Source of the DNA: an uncultured Bacillota bacterium
GTDB lineage: Bacteria; Bacillota_I; Bacilli_A; RFN20; CAG-826
Reading direction: 5' to 3'
Length of the DNA stretch: 64,000 bases
Assembly: GCA_937876465.1 (NCBI GenBank)
Contig: CALEHV010000035.1
Span: 1-64,000 of the forward strand
The translations under genes and the position numbers were made by a program. The notes beneath the pieces were generated by a model. It was not told the DNA's origin. It saw nothing but the letters and a program-made list of their open reading frames with translations, and ran no database searches. This document shows positions 51,136 to 60,900 of the stretch, one piece after another. Position 1 is the first letter of the stretch. Each line of letters starts with the position of its first letter.

Positions 51136-52704
51136 ATGACGGAACAAGCAACTACTCAAAAATCCTTATCAAAAAATACGATTTGGTACTTGCTTTATAA
51201 TGTACTGAACATTATTTTTCCTTTGCTAACAAGCATATATGTAGCGAGAGTTTTACTCCCAGATACAATTGGCCAAGTTTATGATGCCCAAAACATTGCG
51301 TCATATTTTTCGGTTTTAGCTTTTCTTGGAATACCAACTTATGGTTTAAGAGAAATCGCAAAAATTAGAGGAAATAAAGAAGAGAGAAATCGATTATTTA
51401 CTGAACTCTATATAATCAATTTAATTTCAACAATCATCTTTTCGATTGTATATGTTTCGGTAGTTTTTATAGTTCCTGAATTTAGAAATAATTTAGTTTT
51501 ATATCTAGTTGCCGGAATAATAATTGTTATAAATGCATTTAATATTAATTGGCTTTATGAAGGCCTTGAAGAGTTTAAATTTGAATCAATAAGAAACCTA
51601 ATTTGCAAGGCTTTAAGCTTCGTAATATTGGTTCTTTTTGTTAAAAATGACAGCAATTCCTTAATATTTGCTTCTATTCTTGCTATTGCGACAGGCCTAA
51701 ATTATTTGGTTAATATGCTTGTCCATAGTAAGCATGCAAAATTCACATTTAAAAATTTAAATTTGAAGAGACACATGAAGCCTATTTTATTCTTAGTAGC
51801 AGTTAATCTAGCTATTGAAATATATACACTAGTAGATACAACAATGATTGCTAGAATATGTGGAGAAGTTAATAAAGACCAGGTTGCTTTCTATGTAAAC
51901 GGAAACAAAATTTTTAAAGTCTTTTTACAAGTCGTTAACACATTCACAATAGTTGTTGTTCCTCGATTAACAGAATACTTCCAAGACAAAAAACAAATAA
52001 ACTTTAATAACCTTTTGTCAAAAACATTAAGAATTTTAATTATGATTGCTATTCCGTTAGTAGTCGGAATTTTCTTCTTAGGAGATTTAGTAATTCAAAT
52101 TCTTTATAGCAGCGATAAGAGTTCATACGAAACGTCTGGAACGGTATTGAAAATTTTAAGCCTGTCTTTAATTTTCTCTCCTATAGGTTATTTGCTTGGA
52201 AGCCGTGTCTGCTTAATTGCTGGCAAAGAAAAGAAAATGCTATTAAGTGTAGCTATTGGTGCGGTTTTAAATGTTGGTTTAAACTTCCTATTAATTAACC
52301 TTTTCCAATACAACAATTCAATCGTTGAATTTTTAAATTCACATTTTACACGTGAAAGTCATGTTGGGTTTGGTGAATTTGGGGCTGCTATCGCGTCTGT
52401 AATAAGCGAAATTGTTGTAATGATTGTTTATATTGCCCAAGGTAAAAAGTACTTTAAATTAAATGGATTATTCGACGACATCTTAAAACCAATTTTAGCA
52501 ACCAATATTATGTTGTGTTTCCTAACAGTTCTAAATCTATTCAATTTCAATTTCACTAATATCGTTTTAGTAAACCAAATCATTGAATTAGTTGCAAAAT
52601 TTGTTGTTGGTTTATTAACTTATTTCATTTCACTTCTTGCACTACAACAAAAAGACGTTGTATATACACTTAACAAGTTAAAAATTAGATCTCATTCTAA
52701 TTAA
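51136..52704 (+). CDS. wzx: Wzx-type polysaccharide flippase
   Basis: The 522-aa membrane protein has about 14 hydrophobic segments and the MATE/Wzx-like N-terminus (NTIWYLLYNVLNIIFPLLTS...YVARVLLPDTIGQ). It flips undecaprenyl-linked repeat units to the outside for polymerisation. Starts 3 nt after rmlB without a clear ribosome-binding site. Convergent with the next gene, stops only 1 nt apart; a TCAAATTTGA palindrome lies at the junction but no strong terminator. Confidence 0.9.
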   Translation: MTEQATTQKSLSKNTIWYLLYNVLNIIFPLLTSIYVARVLLPDTIGQVYDAQNIASYFSVLAFLGIPTYGLREIAKIRGNKEERNRLFTELYIINLISTIIFSIVYVSVVFIVPEFRNNLVLYLVAGIIIVINAFNINWLYEGLEEFKFESIRNLICKALSFVILVLFVKNDSNSLIFASILAIATGLNYLVNMLVHSKHAKFTFKNLNLKRHMKPILFLVAVNLAIEIYTLVDTTMIARICGEVNKDQVAFYVNGNKIFKVFLQVVNTFTIVVVPRLTEYFQDKKQINFNNLLSKTLRILIMIAIPLVVGIFFLGDLVIQILYSSDKSSYETSGTVLKILSLSLIFSPIGYLLGSRVCLIAGKEKKMLLSVAIGAVLNVGLNFLLINLFQYNNSIVEFLNSHFTRESHVGFGEFGAAIASVISEIVVMIVYIAQGKKYFKLNGLFDDILKPILATNIMLCFLTVLNLFNFNFTNIVLVNQIIELVAKFVVGLLTYFISLLALQQKDVVYTLNKLKIRSHSN

Positions 52705-52705
52705 T

Positions 52706-53710
52706 TTACTTTTCAATCAAATTTGAATTAACAATTTTATCTATAAAAGATTTAAGCGAATATGATTCGCATATTTTTTGATCAATAGGTTCAAATTCCT
52801 TTTCAATAAATTCTTTGCTTATTTCTGAATAATTATCTGTAGAGAATACTGCGACATTATTTTTGCTATATAAATCATACTCAGCTATATTGGCGTTGTT
52901 TGTAATAATTTTTATATTAGATGTTAATGCATCAACACAACGGTTAGTTAAACCATTTTGTTCAACTCTTGTTACATCAACTAACACTTTACCTTGATTG
53001 TATAAATTGTCTTTTTCTTCAGCATTTAAAGGCTTAAAAACAAAGTCAGGCATTTTTGAACCTTTCATATATTTCGGATGCAAAATTTTATTCGCAATAT
53101 AAGAAAATTTGTATCTAAAAAATTGCACAAATTTATATGTAATATTATTATCTTCGCAATATTTTGATAAATCTTTTAAAACTCTAAATCTACTTGGGGT
53201 TGCAGTGCCTAAATAAATAAGATCGTACTTCTTTTCGTTTTGATCTTTATTTAATTTAATTGGCTCCGAAAAATCTCCCTGATATTCTAATGAATATTCT
53301 TTGCAATCTGTTAAATCGAAAGAATAGAATTTATCAACATGTTTAATATGGCTTTTTACTACAGGATACATTCTTAATGAATCCCACATAAAATATACTT
53401 TTTTTGTATTTTTGTAAGTTTCAACAAGGCTTATCATTTGCTTCTCAGAGAAAAATACTGGGGAACAAAAGAACACTAAATCATATTGTTTATCTTTGGT
53501 TTCTTTAATAATTCTTTTGGTGTGCTTTTTCATCATTAAAGATTTCATAAATGGAACATGATAAAAAAGTATTTTTGTAAAGAAATTTAATCTAGGTCTC
53601 CATTCAAAAACAGAAACGTTATAGCCTTGACGTTGTAATTCTTCGATTATCTGATTTGATAAACGGAAGAAAACTTGAGTAATAAGAAGTATGTTTTTAT
53701 TTTTGCCCAT
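52706..53710 (-). CDS. CgeB-like glycosyltransferase family protein (paralogue)
   Basis: A 334-aa paralogue of the protein at 46775: matching N-terminal half (ILLITQVFFRLSNQIIEEL), central KVYFMWDSLRMYP, PLNAEEKDNLYNQGKVLVDV and QNGLTNRCVDALTSNIKIITN. Probably adds another sugar of the polysaccharide. Minus strand, 23 nt after the polymerase-like gene it follows in the transcript. Confidence 0.65.
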   Translation of the reverse strand: MGKNKNILLITQVFFRLSNQIIEELQRQGYNVSVFEWRPRLNFFTKILFYHVPFMKSLMMKKHTKRIIKETKDKQYDLVFFCSPVFFSEKQMISLVETYKNTKKVYFMWDSLRMYPVVKSHIKHVDKFYSFDLTDCKEYSLEYQGDFSEPIKLNKDQNEKKYDLIYLGTATPSRFRVLKDLSKYCEDNNITYKFVQFFRYKFSYIANKILHPKYMKGSKMPDFVFKPLNAEEKDNLYNQGKVLVDVTRVEQNGLTNRCVDALTSNIKIITNNANIAEYDLYSKNNVAVFSTDNYSEISKEFIEKEFEPIDQKICESYSLKSFIDKIVNSNLIEK

Positions 53711-53733
53711 TTGTTTTTACCAAAACGACAAAG

Positions 53734-55149
53734 TTATGCAACTTTCCTTTCCAAATAGATTGAACGAATAGGAACCCAAATAAATACAGATAGCAAAGCA
53801 TAATCAAAGTTGTAGGCGAATATAATTGTTCCGCTTTCAAACATCGTGTATATTAAGCAAGTTAAAATTATTAACCATTCCAATAAAACAATGTCTTTAT
53901 TGTCTTTAAATATTTTGATCGATTGATATATCAAAATTCCAAACAAGATAAAGAAGGAAACTAATAGAACAACTCCACCATTACCGAGTAATTCAAGGAA
54001 GCCGTTATGAGCAGAATTAGTTTGGTTAATATTTTGTTCAAGTATAGGTTCCCAAGCCAGATTGAATTTATACAATAAATCGTTAAAAATTTGATAACCA
54101 GTTCCTACTCTCCAGTTTGAAACTTTAATGATATCAAACGCATTTTGCCAAATTGAAACTCTACTATCAAAGGTATTGAAATTACCATAGGTAAAGAAAT
54201 TATGAAGTAATGATGAAATCTTGTGAGTTACGAGTTCAAAGACTAATAAGCCAAGACCAATTAAAACTAAGATTCCTCCGACAATTATAACTATTAAAAG
54301 ATTTCTTTTTGGATTGTCTTTCCAAGTCAATATAAGTCTTACAATTAAATAGCCAATATAAACAAGTGAACCAGCAAAAATTGGAAGTTTTGCAAATGTA
54401 AAGAACATCGAAATTACAAAATAAATTGGTAATAAAAGTGTCCACCATTTCTTTGTAAAATGATGCAACATAACTGAAGCAACAACACCCAAGAACATGA
54501 TAAATCCAAAAGAATTGCCATTAGGAAATACAGAATGTACAGCGTGAAGTTTAATATCGCTAGCATTCGGATTTGTAAAAATATAGTTGTAGCAGTAATT
54601 ATACTCTGCGAAATAAGAAGCAATAATGAATGCTGCTACAACCGCAACACAGCAAGCTGAAATAATAAACAATAATGCTTTATAGTTAAATATTTTTGGT
54701 AAGACGTCTAATGTAACAAATGTTAAAGATAAAACGATTAAAAATTGGGCAATAGATTTAACTCTTCTTATTCCTTCAACAGAGAAAATTAAATCTGATT
54801 TGTAGCCTTCACGCATTACATAATGTGAATATGCAACATCGTTTGGGAAGAATATAACTGCAAGAATATTACAGACAAATAATACTCCCAAGAAAATAAG
54901 TAACGCTTTATTAGGAACATAATGTTTGTTTTTAACACCAAACACAAACATCAACGCAATACTAATTGCAAAAACTCCAAAGGATAAAAAGAAAAAGAAA
55001 TCAGGTAAGGATAATAATTGCTCTTTGGTTCCAACTAACATTGTTACATTGCATACACAATAAAAACCTGTGCAAAAGGCAACGACCATAAGACCAAAAA
55101 ATATCCAGAACCACTTATCCTTTAGTTTTGCAGCATATTCTCTAATCAT
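53734..55149 (-). CDS. O-antigen ligase/polymerase-like protein (Wzy/WaaL type) 1
   Basis: The 471-aa protein has 10-12 membrane segments and the Wzy_C-type region: a large outer loop with FDSRVSIWQNAFDIIKVSNW, VGTGYQIF, and SAHNGFLELLGNGGVV. Such proteins polymerise or ligate lipid-linked repeat units outside the membrane. A second member lies next to it (55227). The minus-strand TATAAT near 55168 may be its -10. Confidence 0.8.
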   Translation of the reverse strand: MIREYAAKLKDKWFWIFFGLMVVAFCTGFYCVCNVTMLVGTKEQLLSLPDFFFFLSFGVFAISIALMFVFGVKNKHYVPNKALLIFLGVLFVCNILAVIFFPNDVAYSHYVMREGYKSDLIFSVEGIRRVKSIAQFLIVLSLTFVTLDVLPKIFNYKALLFIISACCVAVVAAFIIASYFAEYNYCYNYIFTNPNASDIKLHAVHSVFPNGNSFGFIMFLGVVASVMLHHFTKKWWTLLLPIYFVISMFFTFAKLPIFAGSLVYIGYLIVRLILTWKDNPKRNLLIVIIVGGILVLIGLGLLVFELVTHKISSLLHNFFTYGNFNTFDSRVSIWQNAFDIIKVSNWRVGTGYQIFNDLLYKFNLAWEPILEQNINQTNSAHNGFLELLGNGGVVLLVSFFILFGILIYQSIKIFKDNKDIVLLEWLIILTCLIYTMFESGTIIFAYNFDYALLSVFIWVPIRSIYLERKVA

Positions 55150-55226
55150 AAAATTTCCCGCTCATATTATACATAAAACTTTTCTTTATTAGAAAACAAA
55201 TATGTAAATAGAATCTTTGTTAACAA

Positions 55227-56621
55227 TTAAGCAATCATCGCTTTTTCAAACTTTGATAGTTTTACTTCATTGAAGTATATAGAAGAAATTGGAATCCAAA
55301 TAAACATGCTAAATACTGTGTAATCTAAGTTGTTTGCAAAGCAAATACGTCCTGTTTCAAATGCTGAGAAAGCTAAACCGCATGTTATTAAAACGAATCC
55401 TAAAATTGAAGTTCTTGAATCTACTTTTGCAATTCGAATACAACGAACGAAAAGAATGATGTAAAACAATAAACCAATCAAAGCAAAAACTATGCCACCA
55501 GAACACAAAAAGTCTAAATAACCTTCATGGACTGTTGATCCGTTTGTTGGAGTAGGTCCGCCAAACATATAACGCTCTAAAATGTAATCGAATTTCTTAA
55601 ATCCGTAGCCATGACCTATATCAAATTGGGAGAATAATTTTAATGCATTATTCCAAAGCTCTATTCTTCCGGATAAACTTTCAATACCAGCATTTAAAGC
55701 TTTGAAAAACTTGCTAACCCATTGAGTTGCATTTTCTAATGTTGTTAAAGCAATTACACCTGCAAAAAGTATTCCACTAACAATTATTATTGTTATAACA
55801 TTCATGTTTCTATGTGTTTTAAACGTAATAATAAAGCGAATAATAAAATAAACGACAAAGTAAACTAATCCAACGATCATTGATACTCTACAGAATGTAA
55901 ATGGTATGTGTACTAAGAAATAAACCATTAATAAAATGAACCACCATTTTCCGCTTCTATAATGCAAGATTGAACATGCAACCATTGCAGTAAAAAGTAA
56001 GAATGAATATGGATTTGGGTTAACAATTATTGATTGAACTGAATTACTCTTAAACAAAGAAATTGAAGGCTCAGATATTCCTTTAAAAATTGCTATATAT
56101 TTATCAGCCTCTAAACAATAAGAGATAATTACTAAAACACCAACAATCGTCGCAAATAAAATTGCCAAAAGATTGGTTAATGTTTTTCCATCACATGTTT
56201 TTGGTAAGAAATCTATAACAATAAAGAATACAAGTAAGACTAAAAAGAACTGCAAAATATTAAGTAAATCTTCCTTGAGAAGTTCATAAACTTTTGAACC
56301 ATAAATCGGACTATCTAAAAACACAGAACTTCCCGACTTAAATGTTGTTATTAAATTAAGACAAAAAAGAATGGTAAAAATGCATAAAAATGCCATATTT
56401 GGTTTGTACTTGGATTTAACTGCTCCGATTACAAACAAAACACAAGCTAAACCATTAGCAATCAAAAAGGCAATGTACGGAAAACTAACAGGAGGTAAAG
56501 CTAATTTCTCCATATCTTGTCCAATCATTTGAGCGTTACAAACAGCAAAAAAGCTAATCGCCATTAGCAACGCAGACAATATGAAGTAAATTGTTGACCA
56601 TCTGTTCCAATTTCTAAACAT
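55227..56621 (-). CDS. O-antigen ligase/polymerase-like protein (Wzy/WaaL type) 2
   Basis: The 464-aa protein is a full-length paralogue of the one at 53734: same helix layout, LSGRIELWNNALKLFSQF, GHGYGFKKFDYIL, and VHEGYLDFLCSGGIV. One of the pair may be the polymerase and the other the ligase joining polymer to lipid or wall. Short 5' leader with no ribosome-binding site. Confidence 0.8.
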   Translation of the reverse strand: MFRNWNRWSTIYFILSALLMAISFFAVCNAQMIGQDMEKLALPPVSFPYIAFLIANGLACVLFVIGAVKSKYKPNMAFLCIFTILFCLNLITTFKSGSSVFLDSPIYGSKVYELLKEDLLNILQFFLVLLVFFIVIDFLPKTCDGKTLTNLLAILFATIVGVLVIISYCLEADKYIAIFKGISEPSISLFKSNSVQSIIVNPNPYSFLLFTAMVACSILHYRSGKWWFILLMVYFLVHIPFTFCRVSMIVGLVYFVVYFIIRFIITFKTHRNMNVITIIIVSGILFAGVIALTTLENATQWVSKFFKALNAGIESLSGRIELWNNALKLFSQFDIGHGYGFKKFDYILERYMFGGPTPTNGSTVHEGYLDFLCSGGIVFALIGLLFYIILFVRCIRIAKVDSRTSILGFVLITCGLAFSAFETGRICFANNLDYTVFSMFIWIPISSIYFNEVKLSKFEKAMIA

Positions 56622-56632
56622 AACTATTGTTT

Positions 56633-56662
56633 AGTTTACTCTATTTATGTTTCTTATATCAA
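56633..56662 (-). promoter_or_regulatory. promoter of polymerase-like gene 2
   Basis: Minus strand TTGATA (56657-56662), 18-nt spacer, TAAACT (56633-56638), 11 nt from the ATG. Confidence 0.45.
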
Positions 56663-56704
56663 AAAAAATAATCGTAATTAAAAATTTGTATTACAATTGT
56701 AGCC

Positions 56705-57892
56705 ATGAATTTCGTATTTATTTCGCCTAACTTTCCATCAATATACTCACATTTCGTAAAAGCTCTAAACGAAAGGGGTTTGAAAGTTTTAGGTATTGGA
56801 GACAATCCTTATGAATGTCTAAATGATGAGTTAAAACAAAACTTAGCAGAATATTGCTATGTTTCAAATTTAGGTAATCTTCAATGGATGAAAAACACAT
56901 TAGATTACTTAGAAAGTAAACATGGCCATATTGACTATATCGAATCCAATAATGAATTCTGGTTATTCTCTGACAGTTATTTAAGAGAATATAAAGGAGT
57001 TCAAAACGGCTTCCTTCCATCCGAAATGGATAAGATCAAATACAAATCTCAAATGAAGCAATATTTCGAAGAAGCAAAGGTCAAAACCGCTCGTTGGATT
57101 ATTGCAGATTCTTTCGAAAAAGTAATTGATTTTGTAAACAAAGTTGGTTATCCAGTGTTTGCTAAACCAGATAACGGGGTAGGCGCTGCATGCACATATA
57201 AAATTAATAATAAAAAAGATGTTAAAAACTTCTTTGCAACTAAGCCTAACGAAATCTACATTATGGAAGAATTCATTCAAGGCGAGATCATCTCATTCGA
57301 TGGAATTGTTGATGACGAGTCTAATCCAGTTCTAGCATTCAACGAAACATTCCCAACTCCAATTGCAGAAATTGTTAATAAAGATTTAGATGTTTATTAC
57401 TACGCTAATATGGACATGCCTGAAGAATTTAGAAAAATGGGTGAACGTGTTGTAAAAGCATTTAAGATTAGAAAACGTTGTTTCCATATTGAATTCTTCA
57501 AGTTAACTGAAGATAGACCAGGATTAGCTAAAAAAGGTGAAATACTTGGCCTTGAAGTTAATATGCGTTCTCCTGGAGGAGACACTCCTGACTTATTATG
57601 TATTGCATTTAATGATTCATATTATGAAGCCTACGGAGACGTAATCGCATATAACAAAGTTAATAAAGATTTAAATAAGAAACACTACATTGCAATCTCG
57701 GTTGCTAAAAAGAATAGATTCTCCTATAAACATCAACACAATGAGATTGAATCAAATTATAAAGACCATATTGTTAAACACGGTTTCTATGATCCTGCAA
57801 TCTCAAAAGCAATGGGCAACGAATTCTATTTAGCTAAATTTGAAAACCTTGATGAAGCATTAAAATTCAAAGACTTTATTTTAGAAAAATAA
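56705..57892 (+). CDS. ATP-grasp enzyme of the polysaccharide cluster
   Basis: The 395-aa protein has a carbamoyl-phosphate-synthase-like ATP-grasp fold: N-terminal pre-ATP domain (FVFISPNFPSIYSHFV), YPVFAKPDNGVGAACTYKI, EEFIQGEIISFDG and the Mg-binding GLEVNMRSPGG. These enzymes join a carboxylate to an amine or thiol. In this place it may modify a sugar or amino-acid precursor of the surface polymer; the substrate is unknown. No ribosome-binding site; a TACAAT lies 7 nt before ATG. Followed by a strong terminator. Confidence 0.82.
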   Translation: MNFVFISPNFPSIYSHFVKALNERGLKVLGIGDNPYECLNDELKQNLAEYCYVSNLGNLQWMKNTLDYLESKHGHIDYIESNNEFWLFSDSYLREYKGVQNGFLPSEMDKIKYKSQMKQYFEEAKVKTARWIIADSFEKVIDFVNKVGYPVFAKPDNGVGAACTYKINNKKDVKNFFATKPNEIYIMEEFIQGEIISFDGIVDDESNPVLAFNETFPTPIAEIVNKDLDVYYYANMDMPEEFRKMGERVVKAFKIRKRCFHIEFFKLTEDRPGLAKKGEILGLEVNMRSPGGDTPDLLCIAFNDSYYEAYGDVIAYNKVNKDLNKKHYIAISVAKKNRFSYKHQHNEIESNYKDHIVKHGFYDPAISKAMGNEFYLAKFENLDEALKFKDFILEK

Positions 57893-57917
57893 CTCGAACG
57901 AATCGAGTTATTTTTTT
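57889..57917. terminator. bidirectional terminator
   Basis: ATAACTCGA-ACGAA-TCGAGTTAT, 9-bp stem, then seven T on the plus strand; A run on the other side serves the convergent protease gene. Confidence 0.9.
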
Positions 57918-57920
57918 GTT

Positions 57921-60900
57921 TTAGTATTGATATGTAGAATTAATTGCTCCGCCGTATGTTTTAGATAAATCAGACCATTCCGTGAAGTGCGAATAAGTAG
58001 ACGAAGTGAAGGTTGATTGACTGTCTCGTGTTCCAGCTACATAGTAGAATGCTAGTCCGTGTGCATCATGGGCAGCTTCTTGTTGTGAGGAAGAATAAGC
58101 AACAAGATTTCCAAATGCAGTCTTAACATTAGAAATGTAACTGCCTCCTGGATTAAATGTGCTATTTTTCTCAAGCAATGTTAAGAAGTGCCATACATCA
58201 AATGTGCAGAAGTAATTATAATCTGTACCACCAAAATACTTCGTTTTTCCAATAAGGTTTGAATTAAATGTAGATTTATTACTTGATGTAATCTTATTCT
58301 TAAGTTGAGCAGCTAATTCTTCAAAAGCGGTCTTGTAAGCAGACATATAATTCAAGTTATAGTATGCCAATGTTTGATCGCAAGGATAGTATTCGCCTTC
58401 CCAATAACCTCCTGTTCCATTCACTCCGCCATTATCACTAATAAATCCATCAACAACGGCTTTTAAAATGGTTTCAGTAGATTTGTTAGCATAAACATCG
58501 TCAATCCATGTGTCGTAATCCCATCCCTCTCCAGCTTCAGATTCTTCAGAACCAACCATATAGTTGAAATATGGAGAGTTGAACTCTGCAACATCTTGCA
58601 AGCCCATTAAACATGCGTCATATCCAATCCACTCAAGTTTTGTAGTTCCAGTTGATTGGAAAGCCCCACTAACAGCATTTACAACTTCGTAATCATATAA
58701 TGAATCCTGGCTGTAATTTTCATCATAGCAAACGCCTCTCATTCCGCCACCATGGTTCCAGAGTATAACACCTGTTTTTTCTGCAGGATATTCTGTTAAA
58801 CCCCATTCTAGGAATGACTGGAATGTTTCAGTTTCACCCATAGATGCATTATCAAGTCTTTCATCAAGAACATAATTTTTTGAACTTAGATGGAATCGAT
58901 TTAATTTATTTAAATAAATCAAAGAAGAGTATGAATCATTCCAACTCTTTGCACCACCAGCCTCAATAACAATATTTACATCATTAGGTTGGTTCTTTAC
59001 GGATTTGATTTCATCAAGATCGCCTGAAGCGAGACCGTTCTTGCTCTCCAAATCGTTTCCGCTCATATAAATCAAAATAGTATATTTATCTTTTTGCTGT
59101 TCAGTAACAGTCACGGAACATGTTGCTGTTTTGTTACCATCTTGAGTTGTACAAGTAATTGTTGCAGTTCCAACAGCTTTAGCTGTTACTAAACCCGATG
59201 AATCGACTGAAGCAATTGTGGATTTACTTGAAGACCAAGAAACGTTCTTATTAGAAGCATTAGATGGAGATACTGTTGGGGTTAATTGATATGTTGAACC
59301 AATGCCAATAGATGCTGAGGAAGTATTTAATGTAACTCCTGTAACAGCAATTGTCTTAACTGTAACTGTACATGAAGCAACAGTTGTTGTTGTTTCGCCA
59401 GTCTCAACAGTAGCTTTAATTGTTGCTTGTCCAGTTTTAACACCTGTAACTACACCATTGTCAACTGTTGCAATTGTTTCGTTTGTGCTTGTCCAAGTAA
59501 TTCCTCGATTGTAATTAGATGGAGATACTGTAGCTTTAAGTTCAACAGCATTTCCTAATGCAACCTCTTGTGTAGATGGCAAAGATACGCTTGTTGCATA
59601 TACAGGTTTTCCACTTGTTCCATAAAGTTCTGGAAGAAGCATTGATGTAGAAGTGTTTGATGTATATGTTGTGAAACGAGGACTACCTGAATTGTAAAGT
59701 ATACGTCCATAGCTACTTGTTCCGTTTTGAATTGTTGCAGAATCACTGCTAATAGAAATATCCCATGTAGTTGTTCCGCTGTTCCAACCTACACTCTTTG
59801 CACCAGATGATCCTAATAAATCGCCATTATCATTTTCAAAAGTCCATGCGCCAGAATTTCCGCCAACAGTGAATATAACAGCACCTTCTCCTGGTGCAAC
59901 AACATCATCATCAAATTCTGAATCAATAGGATCTAGGAATGTGCCATTAACATCTCCTGCAACAACACCTTTAGAAGCACTACCGATTACAACCTTCATA
60001 CCGGCTTCAATATCATTAGCATTTGTAATTAATTCAAAACCTTCTGGTTTAACTGGTTCAGTAACCGTAATTGTACATGTTGCTGTGAAGCTACCATCTG
60101 TTGTTGTAACAGTAATAACTGCTGTGCCGGCAGACTTACCTGTAACTAAACCATTACTATCAACTGATGCAATAGTTGGTTTATCAGATTGCCAAGCAAC
60201 TGATTTTGTTGTTGCTGTTGATGGGGTAACAGTTGCAGTTAATTGAACTGTCTTGCCAACTTCGATTGATGCTGTTGTTTTATCAAGAGTGACATCTTGT
60301 ACTGGAACAGCGTTAACTGTAATAGCGACCGAACCAGAAATTGATGGGTTATCAGTCTTATAAACTTTAGCAGACCAGTTTCCTGCAACACCTAAGATTT
60401 GGCTCATGTCATGAGCAACACTGTTTGGATTTAATAAACTTGCAGAAAGTCCGTATTCACTAAAGTTAGCATATGGAACGTCTTTTGCTGTTGTACCATC
60501 GCTAAGACTTAATGTCGCTTTTAAATTGTTTGTAAATGTAACTGTTTGAGCAGTTGTATAAGTTGTTGTTGTCATGGAAGCACTAATAGCTGTAACAACT
60601 ACTGGTGGATTGCCAACAATGATTTGAATATCAACTGGTAAGAGTGTTGAATATTGAACTCTAACCCAATATGTACCAGCTTCTGGGAAAGGTTTTGTTT
60701 TATCAATACCACTTCCACCTTGAGTTTTTGAAACATTATATGTGTATTGAGTTGAAGTTAAAGAAACTTGAGTTCCGTCTTGTTTTTTAGCTTTAACGAT
60801 TAATCCATTATCTGAAGAATATGTATTTTCAGTTGTATAATCGTTTGCTTTTGTATCAGAAACTGTAATTCCAACAATATCACTTGGTGTGTCATATTCG

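Noticed and set aside
44746..57892. Prophage or genomic-island boundaries around the polysaccharide cluster
   Set aside because: No integrase, attachment repeats or tRNA junction was seen; ordinary chromosomal locus is simpler.
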